Assembly: GCF_019263595.1 (NCBI RefSeq)
Contig: NZ_JADQDD010000013.1
Location: forward strand, 1 to 47,228
Length of the DNA: 47,228 nt
Source: Pseudonocardia sp. KRD291
GTDB taxonomy: Bacteria > Actinomycetota > Actinomycetes > Mycobacteriales > Pseudonocardiaceae
Direction: 5' to 3'
Positions 16,143-24,939 of this stretch are shown here, in pieces. The notes under the pieces are model-generated. The model did not search any database and was not told the origin of the DNA. It worked only from the letters and a program-made list of their open reading frames with translations. The number at the start of each line of letters is the position of its first letter. The first letter of the stretch is position 1. A program made the translations under genes and the position numbers.

Positions 16143-17396
16143 TCAGGGGCGCTCGTACACGCCGATGTCGTAGTTGCCGCGCTGCGGTCGGGGTGTCCCT
16201 GCGATGTCCCTCCCCGGCGCTCCGTCCCGGGTTCCGGCGTCGAGGTTGGGGCTGGAGTCGGCCAGGCGATAGTCACCGGAGCCGTCCCGTTCGAAGTCCA
16301 GGAACTCGGGGTCCCTGGCGATCGTGTCGATCTCGGTGCCCGTCTGCAGGTCGAGGGCGCCCTCGGCGTTGCCGTACACGTTGTTGTGCAGGTACCTGTT
16401 CGACGCGGCGGTGGCCCCACTCTCCCGGATCCCGTACGCCCCGTTGAACACCGCGATGTTGTTCGACACCACCATGTCCCCGGCCGCCACGTCGCCGTAG
16501 TTCGGACCATCACCCTGCCCGATCAGGATCCCGCCCTCATCGTTGTCGAACACCAGGTTGTTCGCGATCACCAGACTGTTGCAGTTGTGCCAGCAATGGA
16601 TACCGAACCCGGCATTGCCGTAGGAGATGTTGTTCAGGACCCGCCCACCGGGATGACCCGGGTAGATCCCATGATCGAGCGACGAGTCACCACACCCGTG
16701 CACGACATTGCCGATGACGTCGATGTCACGCAGCGCGTAATCGACCTTGTACGTGGACAGACACGTCCCCGCCCGAAACCCGTGGACGTGGTTACCCACC
16801 ATCCGGACGAACGAACCGGTGTCGAGCAACCCGTCGACGTTGGTACCCGAGATGTCGAAACCCCTGATATCGACGTGGTCACCGTCATTGCGCCAGACCT
16901 GCTCGTCCTCGCCGTCACCGACCAGCTTCGCCCCCCATCTCACCTCCGACACGTAGGTGACCCGGGCGTCCGGGCGGCCACTCCTGCCCGTACGGAACGA
17001 ACCCGGGTACGTACCCGGGGAGACGATCACGGTGGTGCCCGGACCGGCCAGCGACGCGGCCCGCTCGATCGTGCGCAACGGGGCCCCCCGGGTCCCGGGG
17101 TTACTGTCGTCGCCACCCGGCGAGACGATCAGGCTCGGCCCTGCGGAGGGCCGGTAGGGGGGCGAGCTCGGCACCGTCGGGAACCCGGTCGGTGGTTGCG
17201 TCGATACCGGGGCGGACGAACATCCGGCGGCGACGAGCACGACCGCGGCAACCGAGGCCAGGATCGGGCGTAGGCGACCTGCGGAACGGGGTCCGGCCAC
17301 CCCGCGCCGACCCCGCGGTCCCTCTTTCGCGGCTACCACCTCGCGCACCGTCCCAGAATTGTCAGCGATCGGATTCGCGAGGAACGTGCCCAGCAT
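16143..17396 (-). CDS. Beta-helix repeat lipoprotein, copy 2
   Basis: A 417-residue paralogue of the preceding gene product. It has a long basic N-terminus, a hydrophobic stretch and a clear lipobox LVAAGC (Cys at about residue 59 from this start), so it should be lipid-anchored outside the membrane, unlike copy 1. Parallel beta-helix turns follow, with a core identical to copy 1 and a different C-terminal end (YDIGVYERP is shared again). The start is uncertain: ATG 17396 has no good ribosome site, and GTG 17348 would give a more normal signal length. It lies 84 bp behind the flippase on the same strand. Confidence 0.82.
   Translation of the reverse strand: MLGTFLANPIADNSGTVREVVAAKEGPRGRRGVAGPRSAGRLRPILASVAAVVLVAAGCSSAPVSTQPPTGFPTVPSSPPYRPSAGPSLIVSPGGDDSNPGTRGAPLRTIERAASLAGPGTTVIVSPGTYPGSFRTGRSGRPDARVTYVSEVRWGAKLVGDGEDEQVWRNDGDHVDIRGFDISGTNVDGLLDTGSFVRMVGNHVHGFRAGTCLSTYKVDYALRDIDVIGNVVHGCGDSSLDHGIYPGHPGGRVLNNISYGNAGFGIHCWHNCNSLVIANNLVFDNDEGGILIGQGDGPNYGDVAAGDMVVSNNIAVFNGAYGIRESGATAASNRYLHNNVYGNAEGALDLQTGTEIDTIARDPEFLDFERDGSGDYRLADSSPNLDAGTRDGAPGRDIAGTPRPQRGNYDIGVYERP
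16377..17003 (-). repeat. 627-bp near-identical block, copy in beta-helix gene 2
   Basis: Partner of 15088-15714 (see that entry). The block covers the central helix turns and ends inside both genes, so it is not a whole-gene duplication boundary. Confidence 0.93.
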
Positions 17397-17480
17397 AGAA
17401 GCGATCGGCTGTAGGTTTCCTGTGAGTTCTGGACGTCGCCCACCTCTGCGATGCGACGAACAGGCGGTCGTCCTCTCGTC

Positions 17481-18794
17481 CTATGAGGCGGCACCCGACG
17501 GGTGGACGGCGAGGCGCCGGACCCGGTCCGATGCCCGGGCGGCGCTCATGGACAGGACGTAGAGCAGGGCGTAGCTGATCACGTGGGCGACCGCCAGGAC
17601 CGTGACGGCGACGGCGATCGACGCCCCGGAGGCCGCCGCGACGGCCGGGCCGCCCACGGTCAGGACGAGCCGCGCCGCGTCCCAGATCAGCTGGCGTCCC
17701 TGCAGTTCGAGGAGGAACAGCGTCTGCGAGATCGGGGTGACCGCGAACTCGGCGAGGTAGGCGACGGCCAGCAGCTGTGCCAGGTGTCCGGACTCGACCC
17801 ACTCCGGCCCGAACACCACGCCGAACACGGCCGGGCTGAACGCCACGAGCAACACCGCGGGACCCACACCGACCGCGAGGAGCCGCAGTACGGATCGTCG
17901 GACGAACGCTGCCAGATCGCCCTGCGGACCGCGGAACCGAGCGCTGGCCTCGCCGGTGAACACCTGGTAGACGGCCTGGCCGATGACGCCTGCGGGCCCG
18001 CCCACGACGCGCACCGCCAGGCCGAGCAGCCCCGCCCGGGCGTCGCCGTACGCGGCGGCGATCACCAGGAAGGGCACCTGCAGACCCGCCGTGTTCAGCA
18101 GCTTCGACCACGACGCGACGAGCGGGAACCGTCGGTACCTGCTGACGGCCGCCACCACCTCGCGCAGCCGCGGCCTGCGCTGCCGGACCAGGCCCCCGCG
18201 GGATGCCAGGCCGCCGGTCCCCATGAGCCGGCCGACGGCGAGTCCGAGCAGCAGCCCCAGCGGTCGCACTCCGGCGAGCCCCAGCCCGACCTGGGTCACC
18301 ACCTGCCCGATGCCCTGGAAGAGGTTCCGCCGGCTCAGTGCCCCGTACGTCCGGCCCCGGATCATCCACTCGGACAGCACGAGATAGCAGCCGATGACCA
18401 GCACGGTGAGCGCCACGAGCCACCAGTACGCGGCCAGCGCTGGTGCCCCGAGGAGACCCGCGAGCGAGGGGCCGAGGAACCAGGCCGCCACGGCGGTGGC
18501 GGCTGCGGTGACGAGGACCGACACGAGGCTCGCGAACGCCACCGCCGCCGCCTCCTCCTCGGTCTTCGGAATGAGGACGGCCGGCTCCAGTGACGCGGTG
18601 GAGAGGACACCGATCATGCTCACCACCGAGGTGAAGACGACCAGCAGCCCGAACTCGGCCGGGTCGTACAACCGCGACAGGAGCGGGTAGGACAGCAGCA
18701 CGAGGCCCTGCCCCGCGGCACTCCCGGCGAGGATCTTGCTCAGGCCGCTGCGGATCCACCGGGAGCGCCGTAGTGATCCGAGCAGCCCCCGCAC
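17481..18794 (-). CDS. Wzx-like polysaccharide flippase
   Basis: A 437-residue multi-pass membrane protein of the MATE/MVF-related polysaccharide transporter group, expected to flip lipid-linked repeat units across the membrane. The N-terminal LAGSAAGQGLVLLSYPLLSR and the pattern of about 12 hydrophobic segments are typical; length is normal. GTG at 18794 lies 1 bp after the stop of the GT2 gene, so the two are coupled. It belongs to the leftward run deacetylase-GT4-Wzy-GT2-Wzx. A second flippase is at 41000-42490. Confidence 0.87.
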   Translation of the reverse strand: MRGLLGSLRRSRWIRSGLSKILAGSAAGQGLVLLSYPLLSRLYDPAEFGLLVVFTSVVSMIGVLSTASLEPAVLIPKTEEEAAAVAFASLVSVLVTAAATAVAAWFLGPSLAGLLGAPALAAYWWLVALTVLVIGCYLVLSEWMIRGRTYGALSRRNLFQGIGQVVTQVGLGLAGVRPLGLLLGLAVGRLMGTGGLASRGGLVRQRRPRLREVVAAVSRYRRFPLVASWSKLLNTAGLQVPFLVIAAAYGDARAGLLGLAVRVVGGPAGVIGQAVYQVFTGEASARFRGPQGDLAAFVRRSVLRLLAVGVGPAVLLVAFSPAVFGVVFGPEWVESGHLAQLLAVAYLAEFAVTPISQTLFLLELQGRQLIWDAARLVLTVGGPAVAAASGASIAVAVTVLAVAHVISYALLYVLSMSAARASDRVRRLAVHPSGAAS

Positions 18795-18795
18795 G

Positions 18796-19830
18796 TCAGC
18801 CGCCCGCGCTCTCGGGCCGGCACCGGAGAGCCCGGCCCGCGTGGTGCGCCGCGCCGCTCCAGAAACCGGCGCCGTAGGCGATGTGCAGGCAGCCCACCGC
18901 CGCAGGCACCCGTACCCGGACGGCGCGCGGGTGCTCCCGCTCGCGCCATGCTGCCACCGCGAGCACGCCCGCCCAGGCCACCACCCCTACCGCCCAGGTG
19001 CCGGCGACCGGGCGCATCCGCCCGCCGGCGGCGAGGGCCACCGGCCCCGCCGCGAGACCGGCGACCAGCGCCGCGGGTGCCAGATGCCGCACGGATGCGA
19101 CGCGCCGGTGTTTGACCGCCGTGGCGGCCCGCCACCTGCCGTAGCCGTGGTACTGGCGCCACAGCCGCCGCAGCGTCGGTCGGGGCCGGTAGTCCGAGCG
19201 CAGCCGCGGCTCGAACCACATCCGATGGCCGGCGAGCCGCGCGCGCAGATGGAGGTCGTCGTCCTGGTTGCGCACGAGCGACTCGTCGAAGCCCCCGATC
19301 TCGTCGAAGAGGTCGCGCTTGTAGGCCCCCGGGAAAGCGGTGTCCACCCAGCCGGGACGGTCGCTGTAGTGGAACCGGGCGGGTCCGAGCCCGAGCGGCG
19401 ACGACGTCGCGCGCACGATCGCCTGCGCCATCGGCGTCGCGCCCGCCTCGGCGACGGCGTCCATCCGACCGCCGACGAGTGCGGCACCGGACTCTTCGAA
19501 CGCCTCGGCCAGGAGGACGGCGTAGGCCGGGTCGGTGACGCTGTGCGCACTGACCAGGCTGACCACGTCGCCGCTGGTCGAGGCGATGCCGATGTTGAAG
19601 GCGCTCGCGGCGATCCGGCGCGGGTTGTGCAGGAGCCGCACCCGTCCGTCGGCGGCGGCCAGCGCGGACACGATCTCGGTCGTGCGGTCGGTCGAACCGC
19701 CGTCGGCGACCGCCACCTCGATCCGGTCAGCCGGATAGCGTTGCTGGAGCAGGCTCCGGACGCACGCCTCTATCCCGGGCTCCTCGTCCAGAGTGGCGAC
19801 GACGAAGGCGATGCTGGGCAGCTCGGTCAT
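18796..19830 (-). CDS. Family 2 glycosyltransferase
   Basis: A 344-residue GT-A glycosyltransferase. FVVATLDEEPGIEACVRSLL at the N-terminus, then VADGGSTDRTTEIV and HNPRRIAASAFNIGI give the nucleotide-sugar fold; acceptor-side motif RNQDDDLHLRARLAG takes the place of the usual ED motif. Two or three hydrophobic segments near the C-terminus (LAPAALVAGLAAGPVAL; WAVGVVAWAGVLAVAAW) indicate membrane attachment. It resembles the ExoA-like succinoglycan GT2 group. The ATG overlaps the polymerase stop by 4 nt. Confidence 0.9.
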   Translation of the reverse strand: MTELPSIAFVVATLDEEPGIEACVRSLLQQRYPADRIEVAVADGGSTDRTTEIVSALAAADGRVRLLHNPRRIAASAFNIGIASTSGDVVSLVSAHSVTDPAYAVLLAEAFEESGAALVGGRMDAVAEAGATPMAQAIVRATSSPLGLGPARFHYSDRPGWVDTAFPGAYKRDLFDEIGGFDESLVRNQDDDLHLRARLAGHRMWFEPRLRSDYRPRPTLRRLWRQYHGYGRWRAATAVKHRRVASVRHLAPAALVAGLAAGPVALAAGGRMRPVAGTWAVGVVAWAGVLAVAAWREREHPRAVRVRVPAAVGCLHIAYGAGFWSGAAHHAGRALRCRPESAGG

Positions 19831-21200
19831 GGCCTGTCGGCTCCTTCCCATCCGCTTCGGGGTACGAGTGCGCAGACCACGATCGCGGCGACGAGTCCGT
19901 GGGTCAGCATCGTGGTGAAGATGCCCGAGTCGGCCAGCGCGAGCACCGGCATGACCAGGATCAGCGAGCTGACCCGGATCGAGATTCCGCGGCAGGCGTC
20001 GTCGATGAGCCAGAGGAGCACCAGCAGCACGAGGCACTCGAGGGCCATTCCGGGGTATCCGAAGTTCGCGTAGCCGTCGGCGAACAGGTTCGCGTTGGCG
20101 TGCGTGTCGGGGTTGCCGAAGAAGAGCGTGCCGACGAGCTGGGGCGGGTCCTTCCCGTAGGGGTAGGTCGAGAAGCTCGACAGGAACGAGTGCGAGAGCG
20201 CCACCTTCTCCAGATCGCCGAAGACGTGCACGTAGGCGGCCGTGAGAAGGCCCGGGGTGATCAGGAACCGCCGCACCATGATCGACGTGTAGTCCGTGGT
20301 CGAGGTCAGGTGGTCCATCAGCCACATCGCCGCGGCGAGGGCGGTGGTGCCGATCAGCGCCAGCGCGGCCGCCGGCCGCGGGCTACACCGGAACAGGAGG
20401 TAGACCACGAGCAACGCCGCCGGGGACAGCGCCGCGACCTTGTAGCCGGTGAAGGAGTAGATGAACACCTGACCGATCACGCCGCCTGCCAGCCACACCC
20501 ACCGCCGACCGACCAGCCCCCGGGCCATGGCGAGCGGGTTCAGCACGTTGGCCGCAACCGGGACGACGTAGTTCAGAGCCGCGTGCGAGGTGCCCGTCTC
20601 GGCGAACTGCGCGCGCACCCCGTACACGTCCCCCAGAGAGGGCAGATCCCACCGCAGCCCGACGACGGCGATGAGGTAGGCGTAGATCGCCGCGGAGACG
20701 GCGACGAACCCGGTCCAGAACGCGGTGCCGGGCAGCCGCAGGCCCGGCAGCATGCCACGCACTGCCCGGCGTGTCCCGAACAGCGCCACCGGGAGGTAGG
20801 TGGCCGCAACCCAGCAGGCGACCTCCAGCGCCTCCCCGCGGTCGAGCACGCTCGCGTACTGCGGCACCACGATGCTCGGGGCGACGGCGACCAGGAACAG
20901 CGTCCAGGCGAAGAACTGCGAGGGGCGCGCGATCCGGCTCGGCAGGACCAGCGCAAGACCGACGACCAACGCGAGCGCGAACGTGTAGTCGAACGGGTCG
21001 GGAACGCGGTAGTCGTACCGCAGGTAGGTGAACGTCGGGACGATCGCGTGCAGGTAGACCAGGTGCAGCACACCGACGTAGGCGAGGGTCGCGGCGGCGA
21101 GCGGGAGCCTTCCGGCGAGAAGGTCGCCCACGGAGCGTGTCCCGGCGCCGACGGCGACGTCCGCCGGGTACGGCCCGCGGCGCGGACGGGTGAGGCTCAT
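19827..21200 (-). CDS. Wzy-like polysaccharide polymerase (membrane protein)
   Basis: A 457-residue membrane protein with about 11-12 hydrophobic segments and a periplasmic-type loop in the second half (LSHSFLSSFSTYPYGKDPP to THANANLFADGYANFGYPG). O-antigen/exopolysaccharide polymerases share this topology and little sequence, so the call rests on topology plus position between GT4 and GT2 genes and next to a flippase. It would join lipid-linked repeat units at the outer face. Starts and stops overlap both neighbours by ATGA. Confidence 0.75.
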   Translation of the reverse strand: MSLTRPRRGPYPADVAVGAGTRSVGDLLAGRLPLAAATLAYVGVLHLVYLHAIVPTFTYLRYDYRVPDPFDYTFALALVVGLALVLPSRIARPSQFFAWTLFLVAVAPSIVVPQYASVLDRGEALEVACWVAATYLPVALFGTRRAVRGMLPGLRLPGTAFWTGFVAVSAAIYAYLIAVVGLRWDLPSLGDVYGVRAQFAETGTSHAALNYVVPVAANVLNPLAMARGLVGRRWVWLAGGVIGQVFIYSFTGYKVAALSPAALLVVYLLFRCSPRPAAALALIGTTALAAAMWLMDHLTSTTDYTSIMVRRFLITPGLLTAAYVHVFGDLEKVALSHSFLSSFSTYPYGKDPPQLVGTLFFGNPDTHANANLFADGYANFGYPGMALECLVLLVLLWLIDDACRGISIRVSSLILVMPVLALADSGIFTTMLTHGLVAAIVVCALVPRSGWEGADRP

Positions 21201-22336
21201 GCGGGCCGGCCCACCCGGTCGCCGAGGACCCGCGAGTACGCGGCCAGCAGTCCGCGCTCCTCGACACCCCAGTTGAAGCGGCGCGCCACCTCCGCCCGTC
21301 CCCGCTCGCCCATCTCCTGCGCCCGTTCGGGGTGGCGGGCCAGCTCCGCGACCGCCTCGCCGATGGCGCGCGGGTCCGTCGGGTCCACGACGAACCCGCA
21401 CCCCGCGCTCTGCACGACGTCACGGCACTGCGGGTAGTCGGCGGCCACCACGGGGACCCCGACGGCCATGTACTCGAAGAGCTTGGTGGGCAGCACGTCG
21501 ACGTACTGTCCGATCGGCTGCAGGAGGGCCAGCCCGATCCGGGCGGTGCCGATCAGGCGGCGGGCCTCCGCGGCGGAGACGGACCCACGGTGGTCGACCC
21601 GGTCCCAGCCGCTGCGGATCCGCAGCCGGTCGATCAGGTCGTCCGGGCTGTGCGGGCCCACGAGCAGCAGCCGCCAGTCCGGGGGAAGCTCGGCGTGCGG
21701 CAGCGCGTCGACCATCTGCTCGACGCCGCGGGCCCTGGTCAGCCCGCCGGCGTAGACGACGACAGGGTCGCGGTGGCGGTACTCCGGCACCTGCCGCCCT
21801 TCCGGGATGTCCTCGGGGTAGTTCCGGACCACGGTGCAGGTCGTCGCCCGGAACTGATCGGCGACCTTCGGCGATGCGGCCAGGACGTGGCTGGAGGTCC
21901 TGTCCGCGAACCGGCAGAGGAAGCGCGCGACGGCCGCGACCGCGGGCTTGACCGCCCGCGGGAGGTACTCCTTCTCCAGGACCTGCAGCGGCAGGTCCTC
22001 GTGGGCGTCGTAGATCACCTCGGCCCCACGCAGGCGCAGCAGCGGGACCAGCGGGATCAGTTCCGGGTCGTGCAGGTGGTAGAGCGCGGCCCGCATGGAC
22101 CACGCGCGGACCGCGACCCGGGGGACGTCCACGAGCAGCCTGGCCAGCCGGCCGCGGCCGGACCCGACCGGCACGACCCGGACGTCCCCGACCGTCGTCT
22201 CGGCGTCGGCGACGGCCAGCAGGACCACGTCGTAGCCGTGCCGCGCCAGGGACAGACACATCCGGCGGAAGATGCGGGAGTCGTCCCAGAAGTGCACGGT
22301 CGACACGTGGACGACGATCGGGCGGATGCCGGGCAT
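21197..22336 (-). CDS. Family 4 glycosyltransferase
   Basis: A 379-residue GT-B enzyme. The N-terminal domain begins VVHVSTVHFWDDSRIF and includes YHLHDPELIPL and VIYDAHEDLP; the C-terminal domain has VVYAGGLTRARGVEQM and the nucleotide-binding LPTKLFEYMAVGVPVVAAD with its conserved Glu. It would add one sugar to the growing lipid-linked unit. It is coupled to the polymerase gene through a 4-nt overlap and lies 30 bp behind the deacetylase gene. Confidence 0.9.
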   Translation of the reverse strand: MPGIRPIVVHVSTVHFWDDSRIFRRMCLSLARHGYDVVLLAVADAETTVGDVRVVPVGSGRGRLARLLVDVPRVAVRAWSMRAALYHLHDPELIPLVPLLRLRGAEVIYDAHEDLPLQVLEKEYLPRAVKPAVAAVARFLCRFADRTSSHVLAASPKVADQFRATTCTVVRNYPEDIPEGRQVPEYRHRDPVVVYAGGLTRARGVEQMVDALPHAELPPDWRLLLVGPHSPDDLIDRLRIRSGWDRVDHRGSVSAAEARRLIGTARIGLALLQPIGQYVDVLPTKLFEYMAVGVPVVAADYPQCRDVVQSAGCGFVVDPTDPRAIGEAVAELARHPERAQEMGERGRAEVARRFNWGVEERGLLAAYSRVLGDRVGRPA

Positions 22337-22366
22337 GGATCCCTCTCTCGCGTCTCGGGCGGCCGG

Positions 22367-23773
22367 TCAGCGCCGCGCGGCGGTCGCCGGGAGGGCACCG
22401 GCCGCGGCCCAGCGCGCGCGGGTTGCGACAGCGACCTCCGTGGCCGTGGTCCACCGGTCGCCGGCGTCGAGCACGGCCCAGTAGGCCTCGGCGAAGCCGC
22501 GACCCAGCGTCGTGCCGGGGACCGCGACGTCGTGCCAGAGGACGGCCGTCCCGCCCCAGCCGTCCGCGCCGGCCCCGCGCAGGACGTCGACGGCGATCCC
22601 CGGCCACTCCTCCGGTACGTCGCTCACGCGGCCGAGGGCGCGCTCCATGACCACGAGCGGGATCTCCACGAGCCGGCGCGGACGCTCCCGCTCCAGGTCG
22701 TAGGGCAGGAACGGGAACGCAGCACCGTGGCGGTAGCCGACCACGTCGGGATGGCCGCGCGTGGAGTCCCATTCCGCGCCGATCCCCTCGAGCGCGGTGA
22801 ACAGCTCCGCGCCCCGGTGCCGCAGCCAGTGCTGGCGGCACCCGGTCGCCGGGTGGCCGGCCGCGGCGAGCAGGGCGAACTCATGGGCCAGCTGCCCTGG
22901 CCGTTCGAGGCTGCGGTAGCTGCCGTGCACCGCGAGCTCGTGGCCGTCCTCGGCGATGCGACGCAGGGTCTGCCGCACCAGCGGCTCGTCCAGCCGGTAG
23001 CCGGGGTCGCGGCGGTGGGTGCTCTCGGCGACGACGGTGTAGGTGGCGCGCACGTTCCGCGCCGCCTCCCCGGCCAGCAGGTCGTCTACCCCGTTGACAA
23101 CCGGCCGACGGCGTCGGATCCGGTGCGCGGCGGCACCCACGATCTGCAGCCCGGTGCGCGGGCGCCGCTCCTGGACGAGCGCGATGCCGACGTTGCGCGC
23201 CACCCGGCGGGTGTTCACCAGACGGTCCGCGGAGAGGTGGTCCATGTCGTGCGAGGCCACGAACGTGCGCCCCGGCCCGAACGGCGACGGTGGCGTGGGC
23301 GGGAGCCGGGGCAGCGCGGCGCGCACCGCCGCGTGCAGCCGGGCGAGCCACCGGTTGGCCCACGGGATCGTCCGGTCGATGTCGTGGCTGCCGGCCAGGG
23401 TGTGCTCGGGCGGCACGCGCCCCACGTCGTCCAGGGCCGTGCACGCCTGCTCGTGCGGGGCGGCCAGCCACTCGAAGACCTCACCGAGGACGTCCGGTTC
23501 CCCGGTCGGGGCGAGATGGAAGCACGGCATGCCGTCCTGCCACGACGGCGCGGGGGCCGGCTGCGACTCCGGCCGGGGCCGGTACCCGGCAGGGAGTACG
23601 ACGTCCGCGTGCTCGTCGACGTCGCCGTGGGCCACGCACACGTCGGCCGGGTGGTCGTCGACGACGCGGATGCCGTACAGGGCCGCGTACGCGCTGAACG
23701 CGTACCGCACCCGGGCATCGGTCCGCGGGTCACCGGGTGCGACGACGAGCCGGGCGGTCGGCGTGGCGGTCAT
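22367..23773 (-). CDS. Polysaccharide deacetylase-like protein
   Basis: A 468-residue protein related to polysaccharide deacetylases of the WbmS/DUF7033 kind. Seen: TFVASHDMDHLSADR as the metal-site segment with paired Asp, ESTHRRDPGYRLDEP, and GHELAVHGSYRSL as the His motif; ECs of NodB relatives (removal of N-acetyl groups from GlcNAc-type residues) are the closest guide, but substrate is unknown. No signal peptide is evident, so it may act on precursors in the cytoplasm. ATG 23773 begins MTATPTARLVVAPGD; upstream in-frame residues look non-coding. Confidence 0.72.
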   Translation of the reverse strand: MTATPTARLVVAPGDPRTDARVRYAFSAYAALYGIRVVDDHPADVCVAHGDVDEHADVVLPAGYRPRPESQPAPAPSWQDGMPCFHLAPTGEPDVLGEVFEWLAAPHEQACTALDDVGRVPPEHTLAGSHDIDRTIPWANRWLARLHAAVRAALPRLPPTPPSPFGPGRTFVASHDMDHLSADRLVNTRRVARNVGIALVQERRPRTGLQIVGAAAHRIRRRRPVVNGVDDLLAGEAARNVRATYTVVAESTHRRDPGYRLDEPLVRQTLRRIAEDGHELAVHGSYRSLERPGQLAHEFALLAAAGHPATGCRQHWLRHRGAELFTALEGIGAEWDSTRGHPDVVGYRHGAAFPFLPYDLERERPRRLVEIPLVVMERALGRVSDVPEEWPGIAVDVLRGAGADGWGGTAVLWHDVAVPGTTLGRGFAEAYWAVLDAGDRWTTATEVAVATRARWAAAGALPATAARR

Positions 23774-23879
23774 CGGCAGCTCCCTCGCCCTCGGCCGGCC
23801 TCCGCGTGTCGCGCCGGATCGGGACGGGCACGAACGCAGGCCGGTGACGCCTTCGACCTCGCCCGCGGTTCGCCGCGCG

Positions 23880-24878
23880 TTACCGCCGTCCACCGGCGCG
23901 GCGCCCCAGCGCGGTCGCCGTGTCGACCATCCGGCGGGCCGGGGACCCCACGTCCGCGTCGTCCGCGCCGGCCGCCCGCCGGGACCGCATCTGCCGCGCG
24001 GCCCAGACCGGCCGAAGCCGGGCACTCGTCCGGGTGACCATGAAGTAGGTCTCCTGCCGGCCGCCGAAGTTGCGGAAGTAGCGCTCGACCCCGGGGAGCA
24101 TGGACCCCTCGAAGTCGAAGCGGTCGACGTGCTTGGCGGCGTCGCGGATCAGCTCCCACATCAGCAGGCTGCCGGCCCCGCTCGAGCGCAGCTCCGGGTC
24201 ACCGCCGCCGCCCAGGTACCAGGCGCGCCGGTCGTCACGGGCACACAGCAGCGAGGCATGGACCCGGCCGTCGGAGTCCACGGCGGTGAGCACCGTGCCG
24301 CGCTCACGGGCGAGCGTCGCGGCGACCACGCGGTCGAGTGCCGCGGGGTCGTAGGGGACGTCGAGCCGCTGCCGGCGGAACGTCGCACCGACCATGGGCC
24401 GTAACCGCTCGGCCGACTCGTCCCGCTCGATCGTGAGCTGCTGCCCGGCGCTCTTGATGACGCGCCGGGTACGGCCGGAGAAGCCGCGCCACACGTCGTC
24501 CAGGTCGGCCAGCCCGTCGATGACGTAGGAGACCTGCGGCTCGACCTCGAAGCCGCGCCGGTGGAAGGGCAGCCAGCTCTGCAGGTCCGGGTGCAGGGAC
24601 TGGCGGACGAGGTCGGCCGGGGGCAGCTGGTCGAGCAGCCCGTCGACGAGATGGTCGAACCGACGTAGCCGTGTCTCGGTACGCCCGTCGGCGATCTCGA
24701 CGAGCGGGCCGAGCCGCGTCGAGAGCGGCGGCGGGAGCAGCAGCCGCAGCCCGTAGCGACGACGGTCGACGTAGGGCAGCCGCGCGACGGCGTGACCGTT
24801 CTCCTCGATCCGGGCCTCCGACCAGCCGCTCGGCGCGACCGCGTCCAGCCACCAGGGTTCATGGAACAACGAGGGCAT
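23880..24878 (-). CDS. FemAB/GNAT-like acyltransferase
   Basis: A cytoplasmic protein of about 332 residues. The N-terminus FHEPWWLDAVAP and the C-terminal half (RRAWYLGGGGDPELRSSGAGSLLMWELI and FDFEGSMLPGVERYFRNFGG) are typical of the GNAT-like domain found in exopolysaccharide clusters and related to FemAB/BioF2 proteins, which transfer amino acyl or acyl groups. The substrate is unknown; a modified amino sugar is plausible given the deacetylases on both sides. ATG 24878 is preferred by family N-terminus; an in-frame start at 24905 is possible and neither has a clear ribosome site. Confidence 0.72.
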   Translation of the reverse strand: MPSLFHEPWWLDAVAPSGWSEARIEENGHAVARLPYVDRRRYGLRLLLPPPLSTRLGPLVEIADGRTETRLRRFDHLVDGLLDQLPPADLVRQSLHPDLQSWLPFHRRGFEVEPQVSYVIDGLADLDDVWRGFSGRTRRVIKSAGQQLTIERDESAERLRPMVGATFRRQRLDVPYDPAALDRVVAATLARERGTVLTAVDSDGRVHASLLCARDDRRAWYLGGGGDPELRSSGAGSLLMWELIRDAAKHVDRFDFEGSMLPGVERYFRNFGGRQETYFMVTRTSARLRPVWAARQMRSRRAAGADDADVGSPARRMVDTATALGRRAGGRR

Positions 24879-24939
24879 CACGCGGAGAAGGGTGACACAG
24901 CTCACCGTCCCCGGTCGCCGATCGACACCGCTCCACCGT

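Noticed and set aside
15088-17003. Possible insertion sequence or CRISPR-like repeat
   Set aside because: The repeated block lies within two coding frames, has no terminal inverted repeats and no spacer pattern.
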